Below, piece by piece: positions 13,860 through 27,016 of a stretch of 64,000 nt of DNA. The DNA is from Lamellibrachia columna. Its lineage: Eukaryota > Annelida > Polychaeta > Sabellida > Siboglinidae. The DNA is taken from positions 38,612,278-38,676,277 of the forward strand of contig OY759267.1 in assembly GCA_963662155.1 (NCBI GenBank). The letters are read 5' to 3'. A program made the translations under genes and the position numbers. A model generated the notes under the pieces. That model worked only from the letters and a program-made list of their open reading frames with translations. It made no database searches and was not told where the DNA came from. Position 1 is the first letter of the stretch. Each line of letters starts with the position of its first letter.

Positions 13860-14870
13860 TGGAGTGAGCCAGGGCCGGTGCGACCAAAGTTCAACCAACT
13901 TCTTAATCTTGCTGATTAACCGCCTGGCCAAACAATGGCAGTGTTACAGTGACAATGTGAGCTCGCTGTGTGAGGCGGCTCGGGGCCATCATTAGTCTGC
14001 AGCAACAGACTAGAGGAACTTTAATATTTGCTCAAGCACACCGATGCACTCATCCATCCATCACGTACATTATGATTAGCGGCTGCCGAGCATTGTTACT
14101 AAAATACACCTGAGCAGCCACAACGGCACCGCTTATGCATCACACCATCGCCATGGCGATGCAGGTAAACAGGCGCCGCGCCACATTGTGATGCAAATCA
14201 GAGATGGCAGATCCGATGCCAAAGAAAAGATCGCCGACAATGGAGTGGCCTGTGCTATGAGGCCGTTGTCGCCGCTGTGTTTCTTTGGCCGGACGCTGTC
14301 TGTTGGCCAGCCACGCACCGGCCTGCTTGGGATGGGTGCCAAGAACATGTGATGACATGATCACCTCTTTTCTTCTTTCAGAATGCCTCAGTGCCCATGC
14401 ACACATTGCGCATAAAATGCTGCCTTTCTTTCACACGCACCTAATCCCACAGCTGAGATTGTCGGCTGCATGGCTTAAAATTCAGCACGTGGAGAATTAG
14501 CGATGGAACGCAGGATCAGGTGTCAAGTGCCTGATGCGGCAAACTGCAGGGAAGGTGCAGCTACAGTGACAAGTGATTTTGTTTGCTCACAGCCAAGTTC
14601 TCGAGGACAGCAATGTCATTATGATGAGATGCTCACCAATTCGGAGTTTGTTGGTCGGTGTCACCCCGGTCAGATAGATGGCCGCGTGACTGACCAACAT
14701 AGATAAATGTGTCAGTACAGGTCAAACAGAGAGCCAGGAGGACAATGTCATTTCCACCTGGCTGGTCATCACTCACTGGCTCTGTCAGCAAGAACGTGGT
14801 TACCTTTCAGACATGTGACTGTCTCCGACGATTAGCTCAGTTGTCAGAAGAGATCCACCCATTTTGAGCA
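13860..14870. other. Unique non-coding island with TF-like motifs
   Basis: About 1 kb of complex sequence inside an AT-rich desert. It has a forkhead-like GTAAACA at about 14,164, an exact octamer ATGCAAAT at about 14,191, and a GCCATGGCG palindrome. Reading frames are short and unconvincing. It resembles a developmental enhancer or conserved non-coding element, by composition only. Confidence 0.3.
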
Positions 14871-17489
14871 GGCCAACTCATTCCATTAACAGAACAGAAT
14901 GAGAAGACCAATTAAAAAGACCAATTAAAAATTATACGGTTTCTCCACTCATAGTTGAACAACAATGTGCATTGAGAACTGACAAAACTGTTCAGAACAT
15001 CGTTGGCCACTAACACTTATATACTCAGCATGCATATTCACTCAAGCTGTCTGACTCACCTATTTAGCCGGCTAAATATATTTTCTCTCCCTAACAATCC
15101 CCATGCAGTTCAGCTAATTCAATTAAAATGAGACAGAGTCTTCACCTGAGAACAGAATCATGCAGACACTTGCAAAAAAGTAACTTAAAGGGACGCATCA
15201 AACAAAACATCTAATGCATTCAAATCACATCATTTAGATCTTATCTAACATAGCTGCTGCAGCCTATTTTTACAATTTCAGATGAATAAACAACACGACT
15301 ATAGAAGCATTTGAAAATGATTACTCGAATCCATTGAAACGACACAGCAGGCATGGCAAGGTCATTTCAGTCCTCAACATATGTCATTCAGCTGCACATG
15401 TATGAATAAACTAAGGCAGTAGTAAAGATTTGTTGGTTAATTTATGGGAGTCGTTAGAGCAATAGAGCATGGATACCTGGAAACAGGCACACAGGTGAGA
15501 TAAACCTGGCAAGCAAGAGGGACAGAGGTGAACACTGTGTGCCCAGTCATGACCAGGTGACTCAGTTTTGTTCTAAACTTCCCAGTCGTGGTCAGCTACC
15601 TTTCAACGAGCAAACAGACGTGCATTGTCAGTGTCTCATATTGAGGTTTTAACACTGCTTAGTTTTGTCACCTGTCCAAGTGTTTCCAACCCAGGACTTT
15701 ACAGATGGAAGCCAGTCAGATTTCCACGAAAACTTTAGAAAACTGCCCCTGAGGTAAAGTACGGTTATTGCGTAATGCCATCACAAGAAAGATCTATGTA
15801 ATATTGATCTACCCCATCTTCTGCCAACATATTTGAGCATCCCACAATTCAAAGTTATTCAATTAAACTTATAATTGTTTTATCATAAAATCATGATGAA
15901 TAGTAAGTATAAACTCTTAACAGGTAATTTCACCATTATCTGTTTCTTTTGAATGCCTGACCCTTATCAACTTTGTCCACAGGTATTGAATAGTGCCAAC
16001 GGCTGTTCGCGAATGTATATAAGGGAAAGGTCGATATTCTTAAACAGATATCACAAATGGTCAAATAATTTTTTTAAATTGTAGTTCATTAAAATGTGGG
16101 CAGCTAAGAAGTTAGAATAGATGTAGTTTGTACTATAATTTTATATTTAACATGATTTTACAATAAAAAAGATCAGATTTGCACATTTGACCTGTTTACA
16201 TCAGCACAATTTATGTACTACACACATACTATTTATAACATATATATATAAATTTAAAACAAGATAACAAATCCACAAAATTACAACAATGACACATAAA
16301 CCTGGGAGCACTCAAATAAAAAAAACCGAAACAGCTTTAATGATATCAAAGAAAACATGAACAGTTGCAACAAGAATCATGCAGGAACCTAAGACAATGG
16401 TCACATGATCACATTTAGTAATGACAAGTTTTAATGATATTCAATACATCAGACATTAAAACAAGAGCAGAAGATCTCTATACGCAATGTTAATACATCA
16501 GCTGTAAAACGGGGTCAGTGGACAACCAGCCATAATCAGTGTCACTTGTTTCTCAAGGCCAACCACAGAGATAAGGTTAAGGGATGAGAAGGTCACTGCC
16601 AATGATACCCACTATCGCGATAACTGGCACACAGGTGAAACTCTTACCTTCATCCAGGCTGGCATGCATAAAACCAAGCAAAAGCAAAAGTATTAATATA
16701 TGTTATAAAAAAACTTGTATGACACACATGTACGGTAACTGTGTTTGAGCATTAATTCATTTGCATGTGTATGCATACAGATAGGCATCAACAGTGGAAA
16801 AATCCACCTAAAGTGCCTCTGGCGTTTGGTTTTTACATACGGATGTTGACTAATATGTGGGCAGAGGGGCAGGAAAGGTATTCTAGATGCTCACCTGGCT
16901 CCATGATATTGATAGCAATGACATTAGATTTTTTCCTGCACACACGTGTTGATAAAAACAGGTATATATACCGTCAAATCTGTCTTAAGTGACCACTCCA
17001 TAGATGGTCGAAAAGTGGTCTCTTAACACAGGTGGTCGCTTAATGCAAGTCTGACTGTACTCACAAAATGATAGATGATACATTTTTAAGATTATCCTAT
17101 GCAGGTGATGAAAAATATCACTTCAATGCCCCTTTCAACCTGATACCCATGTAGATACTCAACGAAATGCAGTCAGCATGTCAATTTTGAAGCCGGGACT
17201 CTTTCCAACTGTCTATATAAGGACAAACAATGTACCCGCAACCCCTGCAGGGTTCACAAGGGCGAGGCAAAGTTAAACAGCACAAGTGTAGGCAGTTATT
17301 AATGTCTGCATGTTGCTATCTGCATCACAATATATGTCCTTGGGCCATCACCTTGACCCGCCCAGTGCCCAGCCTGTCGCATCCAGTCACTGTGCAAATA
17401 TTGACCACCCCAAATGAGCTGTCTCCAAAATTGTAGGCCATAGAAACCAGGAGTTTACACGCTCTGGTGAATGTTACTATAATTTCAGC

Positions 17490-17494
<5 letters not shown>

Positions 17495-17559
<65 letters not shown>
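17495..17559. repeat. (TA)n microsatellite
   Basis: About 65 bp of uninterrupted TA. Confidence 0.97.
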
Positions 17560-17563
<4 letters not shown>

Positions 17564-17939
17564 CTACGTTATATTTGATTTTGATACAAATGTGAAAGTA
17601 GAAAATAAAGGCAATTACATAAGTATAAATTTGGACCATAAATTGTGTACAGTTTTCCTTAGATTGTGTTAATTTAGACAATGTTGATTGGTCGGTGACA
17701 TGTTGCCACTTGGATACATTGGCCTATGTCTCTAAAGAAAGGTGGCAAACTCAAATCAAACAGTAACAGTAACAGAGCATGGTCTAAATATTCATATTAT
17801 CTTACACAGCAAAAACTATGATATGTAATTTTTTTTTAAATTAATTTTGAAAAGTCTACTGCTTCACAGCTTCTTGCTGTAACATAACAGACATGTTACT
17901 AAATTGTTTTTTTTTATTTAATTAGCTGATTTCAACAGT

Positions 17940-18049
<110 letters not shown>

Positions 18050-19716
18050 CCATGTTCATGCTTATTAATTATGGTTTTAATTAGGTTATCAACAAATCAA
18101 TGGCCTTGAATATGCATGTCCATGCCTATCAATTACTGGCAATGCAGTACGTGACAATTTCCAGCCTCAAGACTAACAGCTGTCTAGTAATCAATTTTGT
18201 AAATTAAATCTATAAATCTTCAGTGTTACAGAAATATCTGAAGGGTTTTCACAATTGAAAAAGAACCAAAATTTGGTGATAGTCATCAACGGTAACTGTC
18301 TTGCTCATGTTTCCGTACAGTCTCGTAAAACATTAAATAGGTGGCATGAAGGAAATTAAAGTGATTTATGTCCAACTGTCATTGTCATGTTACATTACAA
18401 AATGAACACTATCTGGCTTAATAATCAGTAAATTGAGGGTGTCATTCCATACCTAATCAACTAATATTCACAGCTGTTTATGGACACACACTTGTCTCAC
18501 AATTATCAAAAACAATTAATTAAAAACTTAAACAACATTTTATCTTAATGTAAGTGGCTCATGCCAGTTTTTTTTCATTATTCAATTTACCTGTGAATTG
18601 ATGTAAAAATAATATAAGACCATGGGATAGAATTGTGATAACTAGATTTCCTGGTGCCTACTAAAATGTTTTGGAGGTTGCCTAACAGGAATAACCAAGC
18701 AGGCACGTCTGTAAGATAACTACATTTGAAGTTGAACTGGATTACACCCTAGTAAGCTTAATGAACAGTGGTGTGCTGTACATTTTCAACATAACACAAT
18801 TACAATTGTTTAATGATAATATATATTAATTATAAGCACATTATTAAGATCGATTATATTCATTAAGAAAATGTTGGTTACAGATTTACAGTAAAAAATG
18901 TACCTCATTTAATATATCTGTTTACAGTCAATAATAATTTAAATCAAATCCAGTCATACCTTCTTGAAATAAACGTTTTAATGCACAGCTGTATACCAAA
19001 ACAAATATTAATGTCATTCTAAATTGCCACCAAAACATCCATCACAGTGTACAGTCAGAGTACAAATTTTTTTTAGCCACATGACCCTAAGCAGAGGAAA
19101 GTATTTATGTCCAGGTACCTCAATATTAAAAAAATATAAATGTACTATATACTAGCTGCGTAATCATTCAATAACACCATGTTGAATTTAATAGTTCAGG
19201 AAATACATCTTCTCAAATCTGCCAAGAATTATTTATTGTATTTTAAGGGCATAAATCCAATGCAGGAATATAAAAAATATTTGGTGGCATTTAAAAATCG
19301 TTCAGGTGTAGGTTGTGGACAGAAAGTGTAATTTTCTTTGTGAAACTCCATATAAATATGTTGTCATACTTAGACTAATTACGTCATACTATTTTAATTA
19401 CAAAGAAACTAAACATCATTCACACAATTACTCAGAAAAAAATGAAGTGGGCAAGACAAACTGATGATAGATGTATTAAATGAACATAGATCTTTCATCC
19501 AAGAGATAGAAAAAGATCTCCAATAAAAAAATCATGCAGTTTGTGGGAGTTCCAAATTAACAGAGGTAGACAGTGACAGCAACAGAAATATAATTACATA
19601 ATTTATGATAGTAATAATAGTAGCTATTATATAATCAAAATGATAGTGAAACTAGTTGAAAAAAAAACAGTTATGCTAACAGGAAGTAACAACCAAGATT
19701 TTAAGCTTTTTTATAA

Positions 19717-19832
19717 GCATATACTTCAGATAGTACTTATTATTCTTCCATACACCAAAATCACTTAATAAATTAACACATAAATAGTATGATTTATTGA
19801 GCCTATTTCCATAAATATAACAACATATATGC

Positions 19833-19908
<76 letters not shown>

Positions 19909-20035
19909 TATATATAGCATATATATAGCATATATATAGCATATATGTTGTTATATTTAAGGAAATAGGCTCAATAAAGCATACTATTTATTTTGGTGTA
20001 TGGAAGAATAATAATTACTATCTGAAGTATATGCA
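19717..20035. repeat. Inverted repeat (arms ~100-120 bp) around a TA tract
   Basis: Left arm 19,717-19,838 (GCATATACTTCAGATAGT...) and right arm about 19,930-20,035 are reverse complements with few mismatches. The left arm has an extra ~25 bp containing CACTTAATAAATTAACAC. A (TA)n tract sits between them, so the whole can fold as a long hairpin. Confidence 0.88.
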
Positions 20036-20052
20036 TATAAATAAATAAATAA

Positions 20053-20054
<2 letters not shown>

Positions 20055-20131
<77 letters not shown>
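20055..20131. repeat. (AAAT)n-(TA)n compound microsatellite
   Basis: A few AAAT units lead into about 75 bp of TA. The duplicate at 20,631-20,727 has twice the AAAT units and fewer TA units. Confidence 0.95.
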
Positions 20132-20132
<1 letters not shown>

Positions 20133-20404
20133 GCTGTAAATGTGTGTGTCCAAATTTATAGAACATAGTTTGTTTAATTTGAAATGATGTACCAGATCTA
20201 ATATGCACACAACCTGTCATTTCATATGAATATTCCACAGTAGAAAACAACAAAATAATAATCAATTATATTTGGTCATGAAGCCTAGATTTACTTGATT
20301 GATTGATACAGTGGTTGTGAAGGCCTACCAAGACACTTCAAGTACACAAGATATAACGGCCAATATTGGTGGTATTTTGATGTAGGAATTACATATATTA
20401 CCAA

Positions 20405-20408
<4 letters not shown>

Positions 20409-20484
<76 letters not shown>
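20409..20484. repeat. (TA)n microsatellite at duplication junction
   Basis: About 75 bp of TA separates the two 590-bp copies and is followed by TATATAGCA repeats. Confidence 0.95.
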
Positions 20485-20487
<3 letters not shown>

Positions 20488-20627
20488 TATATATAGCATA
20501 TATATAGCATATATATAGCATATATATAGCATATATGTTGTTATATTTAAGGAAATAGGCTCAATAAAGCATACTATTTATTTTGGTGTATGGAAGAATA
20601 ATAATTACTATCTGAAGTATATGCATA

Positions 20628-20728
<101 letters not shown>

Positions 20729-21905
20729 GCTGTAAATGTGTGTGTCCAAATTTATAGAACATAGTTTGTTTAATTTGAAATGATGTACCAGATCTAATAT
20801 GCACACAACCTGTCATTTCATATGAATATTCCACAGTAGAAAACAACAAAATAATAATCAATTATATTTGGTCATGAAGCCTAGATTTACTTGATTGATT
20901 GATACAGTGGTTGTGAAGGCCTACCAAGACACTTCAAGTACACAAGATATAACGGCCAATATTGGTGGTATTTTGATGTAGGAATTACCTGCATTACATA
21001 ACAGATAAATTAATAAAAGTATGTTGTTTCAGCTATGCATATGTACTAAGTTATTGTAATCACAATTACATTAAATAATGTACACTCCACCTCGCTGTGT
21101 TAACCCTGTTTTGTACCAAACACCTTCCAAAAACTATCCTATTTCTGAAGCTTGGTTTACAATTTGCCAGAGTCAGAGATGTGCATCCGCCGCCTTCCCA
21201 GTCTCCCCATAGAAAGTTGACCCGTGTGATAAACTACTTAGTGAACAGCGGGTATAACAACACACAAACTTAGTCTTAGAACATTCGCCAAGCAACACTT
21301 TCGACGCGTACTGGAAAAATTTGGTCAGAACTTATAATCGATCAGCCGACTGCACGAGCAGCCGACGAAACGTTGATAGCACGATATATCGCCTGGCAGC
21401 ACAAATGTCGTCTGGTTGAACGACATCGCATCCTGGGGCTACGGCACACCTTGAGCGGAGCCGCGCCGGACAACGGCAGCACACCTGAGTGCGGTCGGAC
21501 TACGACGGGGCCGTGCGATTACTCCGAGAAAACTTTTGATCGGCTAAAGATGAACTCTTGTAAACTTTCAGAGTTAGTGCTCACCTTTTATGGGTTTCGG
21601 GTTGGCCTGTTTTCGACGGGACATCGTTCAATGCGTGCGTGTAGGACGCGGCTACAGCGACCGGGTCCCCACCATCAACCACTCACTTCAAACAAGCTTT
21701 CGCAGTGATGTTGGTAGATTCTCTGAGGAGCATGCGTCCAACGCCTCCCGTCATGCATCATCAGCAGCCAAACATGGCGCACGACTTTGACAAGTTGTCA
21801 ATGCGTTATTATCGTCAAACGATGCTCGCTTCACCCAATACACACTAATACGGTTGTAACGGGCTGGCCGGCTATTGTTTGAGCAAATCTATCCGGGTTA
21901 ATTAG

Positions 21906-22099
21906 AGGTGTGGCGCAGCACCAAAGCCTTTTTTGAACGCTTTTCGAACTTCTATAGGAACGAACATTTCTTGGCTGCCAAAGCAAAGCCAAGGATGCCT
22001 GAAGATGCGTTCAGGCAGGTAGTTCGTATGACGTGTGCAGGCTACGCTGAACTAAAGAAAGGACACGGAGCAACGCTCTGGATGTGGCCATCTGATTAG
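21906..22099 (+). CDS. Weak candidate 3'-terminal exon, unknown protein
   Basis: A possible acceptor (TTAATTAG) opens a frame of 64 codons (VWRSTKAFFERFSNFYRNEH, then FLAAKAKPRMPEDAFRQVVR) ending WMWPSD and TAG. AATAAA follows 15 nt after the stop and a GTTGTGG element about 30 nt later. I do not recognise the sequence and found no matching upstream exon. The ORF length is not exceptional at this GC content. Confidence 0.2.
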
Positions 22100-22112
22100 A
22101 TGGGTCTTTCAC

Positions 22113-22119
22113 AAATAAA
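22113..22119 (+). terminator. AATAAA after the 21.9-kb ORF
   Basis: AATAAA at about 22,114-22,119 lies 15 nt past a TAG stop. It is listed because it supports a plus-strand transcript end, but a hexamer alone is common by chance. Confidence 0.25.
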
Positions 22120-23583
22120 GACAACCCGGACCGTCTCATTTAAAACGCGTTGTGGTAATTTATTTGAAACAGAATACGCGATGCTGATCAATGACAATGT
22201 TGTCTGTTAATGTGAGCACAGCTTTAGGAAATGTTTTGAATGGTCGTAACGTTAGTAGTCTAACTAGTAGGCACGTTAAGTTCGACGTGCCGGTACTCTG
22301 GAATTTTACCTGGCTGATTCATCATATTTTGTATGACGTAGTTTTTATGTAGGTATAACTTTACGCAGGCGGTAAAAAGGACTATGTCTTGATTCGACTT
22401 CGGTGCTCATCTTAGCTTGTGTAATTGTTTACGGAAGTATTTATTATGTCTATCGGGATTACATCTTAGCAGATCAATCAAACAGTGTACTGGCTCGTTT
22501 TGTATAAGTTAATAAGGAGTGTACACAAGCCGATGAAATTAATCTTAATTGCTTTCAGTTTGACTAAATCAATGAACTAATTCAATTGATGCTTAGTTTT
22601 TATAAACATGTGTAATGAATCTGTAACAGGAGATGAATTATATCCTCGATATGTAGTGACGAAGTCAGATCTACTACAATTGCTGCGAATGAACCTAACA
22701 AGTCTTGGAACATTATGTCGTGTCATGCATGGACATCTAAACTTATTCCATATACTGTCCAACACAGTCCACACAATAAATGCTAGTGAAACATCAGTAT
22801 AACATATCTTGTAGCATATTACTATGGTATATGTGTACTTTATTTAGAAATTGGCATGCTAGTTTTGCGCTTTTTCATAACAAAATTATTGGTACTGTTG
22901 TATTGCAAAACTGACACATGACCAAACAGCGTCGGTGGGATTCCGACATCTGCGTATTTTCCGTTTGTAAACAGAGCTTATTTATTTTTGTTACTGTCTT
23001 GTAATAGTTGTGATGCGCAGTTTTTCCTCGCCAATTTAGGATTGTATTTTAAAAAGCCCAATAAGCTAATAAAATAATTTTGTTGGTTTTCAGTTTCTCT
23101 ATACAATTTTACAGTTCTAAAATCCCATTTGAAACTACACCTGACCAACCATATAAGCATCCCAAATCGACCCACCGACCCATTCTCGTTGACTAGTGAT
23201 GTTGGCAGAAAATATAAAACAATTATATGGTAAGCTTACTGGCGTGCGCCCGCACACTAGGTTACACCCCGCCAGCAATTGCTCCCCGCGAAATTAGGAA
23301 CAACGAATATACAAAGAGCAACGCTGCTACGCCTACGTGATTCTGAGCTAATCTATGTACACACGTTCGTGTATTGCACAAACCGGCTAGTATTTCACCG
23401 ACGATAACAGACACACAACTGATATCCATTTAAAACGCATTGTTTCCCATGCATTTCAACGTCTTTATTTCCATTAAATGCATGCCTTTTTATTCGCCGT
23501 CGTTGTGTAACGATATTTATAAAAGTTGTTCGGCTGTCGCTCGCTAGGGTCTGCATTATGAGAAGTGGTTATTAAACAGTTTA

Positions 23584-23729
23584 CAACTAGAGGGCGTTGT
23601 TCATATTCAACATTATGCCAACTTACAGTACAGTAATCATTGTAGTAGGGTGGGGCAACTAGAGGGCGTTGTTCATATTCAACATTATGCCAACTTACAG
23701 TACAGTAATCATTGTGGTAGGGTGGGGCG
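23584..23729. repeat. 73-bp direct tandem duplication
   Basis: AACTAGAGGGCGTTGTTCAT and the following ~53 bp occur twice in tandem with one or two differences (GTAGTAGGG/GTGGTAGGG). Confidence 0.93.
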
Positions 23730-23990
23730 CCCCGTGGGGTAAGACGTCCCTCGTATTTCCAACATCGTACTCTAGTAAGTGAATGCAATGCGTTTTAAGT
23801 TTTCAAGCATGCCTGAAGTAAAAAATACATTTGTAATGTTTTACTGAAAAACAGATCGCGTAATATCTTGCAACTGTTTTACGTTCATCATTTATATATA
23901 TAGTTTCATTTATTGTTGCAAAATATAGTTGATAATTAATATTAGCGCAGTAATTAAGATATATCTAAGTTATTAATAAATTAATTTGTA

Positions 23991-24116
23991 TTGGAAGGGG
24001 AAGAAGAAGGTAAAGGGGAAGTCACTGGCGGCTAGACGAGGCAGTGGGGTATCGAGGGTGGTTCTCGCAAAGGGGGAGGCTAAAAAGGGCCACGCTTAGT
24101 TACCCACTAATTTACC
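23991..24116. repeat. ~125-bp interspersed repeat, copy 1
   Basis: TTGGAAGGGGAAGAAGAAGG through GGGCCACGCTTAGTTACCCA is repeated at 26,892-27,016 with a few substitutions. The family is not recognised. Confidence 0.9.
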
Positions 24117-24199
24117 ATGCCACCATGTAATGGCACAGCCAAATGGGTCATGGCTCAATGCCCCCACCAAAAAAAAAAAACACCAGTGAGGTGCCCGCG

Positions 24200-24252
24200 C
24201 ACCCGCCCGCCCGCCCGCCCGCCCGCCCGCCCGCCCGCCCGCCCGCCCGCCC
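24200..24252. repeat. (CCCG)n tract
   Basis: About 12 CCCG units follow a 12-base poly(A) tract. The complementary strand is (GGGC)n and could form G-quadruplexes. Confidence 0.95.
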
Positions 24253-26891
24253 CAGCAAACTACTTCATGGCGGTTAAATATGAAATGAATAAGTGGTCGT
24301 TTTTAAATATAAATCTATCCAAAAACAAATTATTAATTCAAAGTCGCCACGACCAGTATTTTTGCGTAGACTGCCCATTCAGAGGATTAGATACGTCCTA
24401 CACACGATTGGGTTTGTTGTTTGACAATCCTATGCACGATTTCCCGCCAAACTTTCACACAGAACCTACATCTACGCCACGCCGGAGCTTATGCCACTTC
24501 CATTCGAATTTCGAGTATATCAACTGAGTGTCAACTCAATGTTTTATTATAACACAATACAGATATACTTTGGGAAATTGTGTTCATTGTTTGGTTCGGT
24601 TCAACAATTAATATGCTTCATAACAACTACTAACATTTGTTCCACAAGTGGAGCTCAACTGGCACAATTAATGGTTCGGAAAACCAACAAGTAACATCCA
24701 ACTGCTAACATCCACCGACACATTTATTATAGGTTATATACCCCACAAGGCCGCAGAAATAGTCCATGGACCATTACCCATGAAAAAAAATAACGTTGAG
24801 TTGCCGTCAGGTGTAGTATAGTCGGCTTCACTCTCCAACAATTTGAACTACCCAGCTTTAGTACGTATCTATAGCTTCATGTCAAATCCCTCTTAATTAA
24901 TTAAGGTCAAATAATTCATCGGCACATGTATTTGTAAAATAATACTAATATTAATGCAAGATTGGACGACCGGGAGCAGTTTTGAAACGAGACAGTGTGC
25001 GGTTTTTTTTTATCAAATGCTGTGCTAAACAATAATACTCACTGGAATATACGGGGCTCGCAAACGGGAACGCTAGACGGACGGGTAACGATAGGAATTT
25101 CCTTGAAACATTCTTTGAATTTGAAAGACGTCGACTAAGACAGCACGTGGGACGAACTACAACTGATTCGGCGCACATCCTTACAGTGTGTAGGATATAA
25201 TATTTATGCCAGAGGCAGCAGTAACACTATACCGCTGGCTCGCTAGGATGGTGGGCTCAACAATGATTGTCAGACCTGAAGTTGGGAACAACGCGCATAA
25301 GATTGCCTCTATGAGACCCCGGTAGGTGGCGACACTTCTTTACTTTTTTTCACCTTTGTCAACTAGAGTAGAGGCACGATGTTATAATACGCGATGTATG
25401 GCCTACTATTTGTCGCCCTGACTCAGAGGCTAACACAAGTTACCTCTTGTGCGTGGTGTTTTACGTCCGATTTTTCGTTTGTTATCTGACAAAATGCACA
25501 TTTTCCAAATTCCGACCCATATAGCCATAGCTAAGCCTACACCACGCAGGTGTCATTTTTATAAAGCAAGTTGCCGACTAAACAGCCTCCATGCACATTA
25601 AATTACTTTAAGAGATTAAGAAATTCACGGGCAGTGGCGTATCTGGGATCTCACGGGGGGGGGGGCAAGCATAGTCACCCATGCTACCATGTATCGGGGG
25701 TTCAGAAACTGAATGAAATACGAGCAGTGGACCAACGAATTTTTACTGAGCGTCCACGGAAAAAGACGAAAGAGACTCGAGGAGGAGGAGGAGGTGGTGG
25801 AGGAAGACAAAAACGAACGTTATTGTGTTTCTAGACACATTTTCAATGCAAACACTGTCCACAATGGTATGCAATGGTATGCAATTGAAACCGAGAGATG
25901 ACTTGACAAAAAGTAGGAGTATAATTTTATTTTAGTTGATATAAAGATGTGCAGGATCTGTACATCAAGTGTAAGTTGCGGTAGGGGTGAACGGTGAGTA
26001 GCGCCACTGGTGGGGAGTTTGGAAACTAGCAAGTTCCCGCTGACGCATGCATCAAACAACTGTTAAGCAGGCCCGTCCTCGGGGGGTTTTTGGGGAGGGG
26101 GGGTCAAGGTTATACAATCAGCCTGGAATTTCTTGGGATAATTTCTGAAAACACAATTCTCTCAAAAAGGGGGATTCTTTCTGCCGTACTCGAAGTTCTT
26201 AAAAATAGGCGAGTCTTAAAATGTGTTTTTTAAACAACTCATAGCGCCGTACAAAATGTTCTAGAAAACAAGTTAGTCTTATGTTTTAAAAACGACATGT
26301 TGTTAGTATTGATGTCAGCTGTCGTGACAGCAAATCATTTATTGATTACGTATCTGCGATAGAACCTGCACGAGTCATTACAATTACAATACCCGAAAGA
26401 ACTGCAACACAGAAATCGCGCTTCGAATGGGGATTACAACGTTATTGACGGCAGTGACAAGTGTCAAGGCGTGGTGCTGCTGAAGACGCTCCTATGCAAA
26501 CACAGCAACATCGACGCGCCCGTGGACAACACTTGTCGATCATGGTTCGATGCCTACTTCCTCCAGAAGAAAATATGCATTGTTGTAGTTGTAGGGCCTA
26601 CCACGACTGAGATGCGTAACACAACCAATTCGAGTAACGTGGAGGATAGATGAAGTTATGCCTATCGTGGACAAAACGCCCATAATATAGAGTGCCCGCC
26701 CGGGCGCCTTGCTCCACATAATTCGGTCAATTAGGCCCTATAGTCGTGGTTAGGCAGTGGGAAACATTTTAATTTTTATAAGAGCTACACGTTTTAAAAT
26801 GTGCCATCAATCATTTCGTATACGTGCTGCACCGTGGAAATTATATCCATTTAAGGTATCATTGTTTACTAATAAAATAATTTGAACTGGA

Positions 26892-27016
26892 ATTGGAAGG
26901 GGAAGAAGAAGGTAAAGGGGAAGTCACTAGCGGCTAGACGAGGCAGTGGGGTATCGAGGATGGTTCTCGCAAAGGGGTTGGCCAAAGAGGGCCACGCTTA
27001 GTTACCCACTCATTTA
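26892..27016. repeat. ~125-bp interspersed repeat, copy 2
   Basis: This is the second copy of the element at 23,991, with GGAGGCTAAAAA replaced by GGTTGGCCAAAG. Same orientation; no poly(A) tail or obvious target duplication seen. Confidence 0.9.

Larger units (their letters stand above)
21200..22150 (+). other. CpG-rich segment, possible promoter or exon
   Basis: Between AT-rich flanks this stretch is GC- and CpG-rich (CGACGCGTACTGG, GGAGCCGCGCCGGACAACGG, ACTACGACGGGGCCGTGCG). The bias suggests an unmethylated island such as a promoter or first exon. No TATA or recognised protein is visible. It lies 6.5 kb beyond the 3' end of CPSF1, so it may belong to another gene. Confidence 0.4.
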
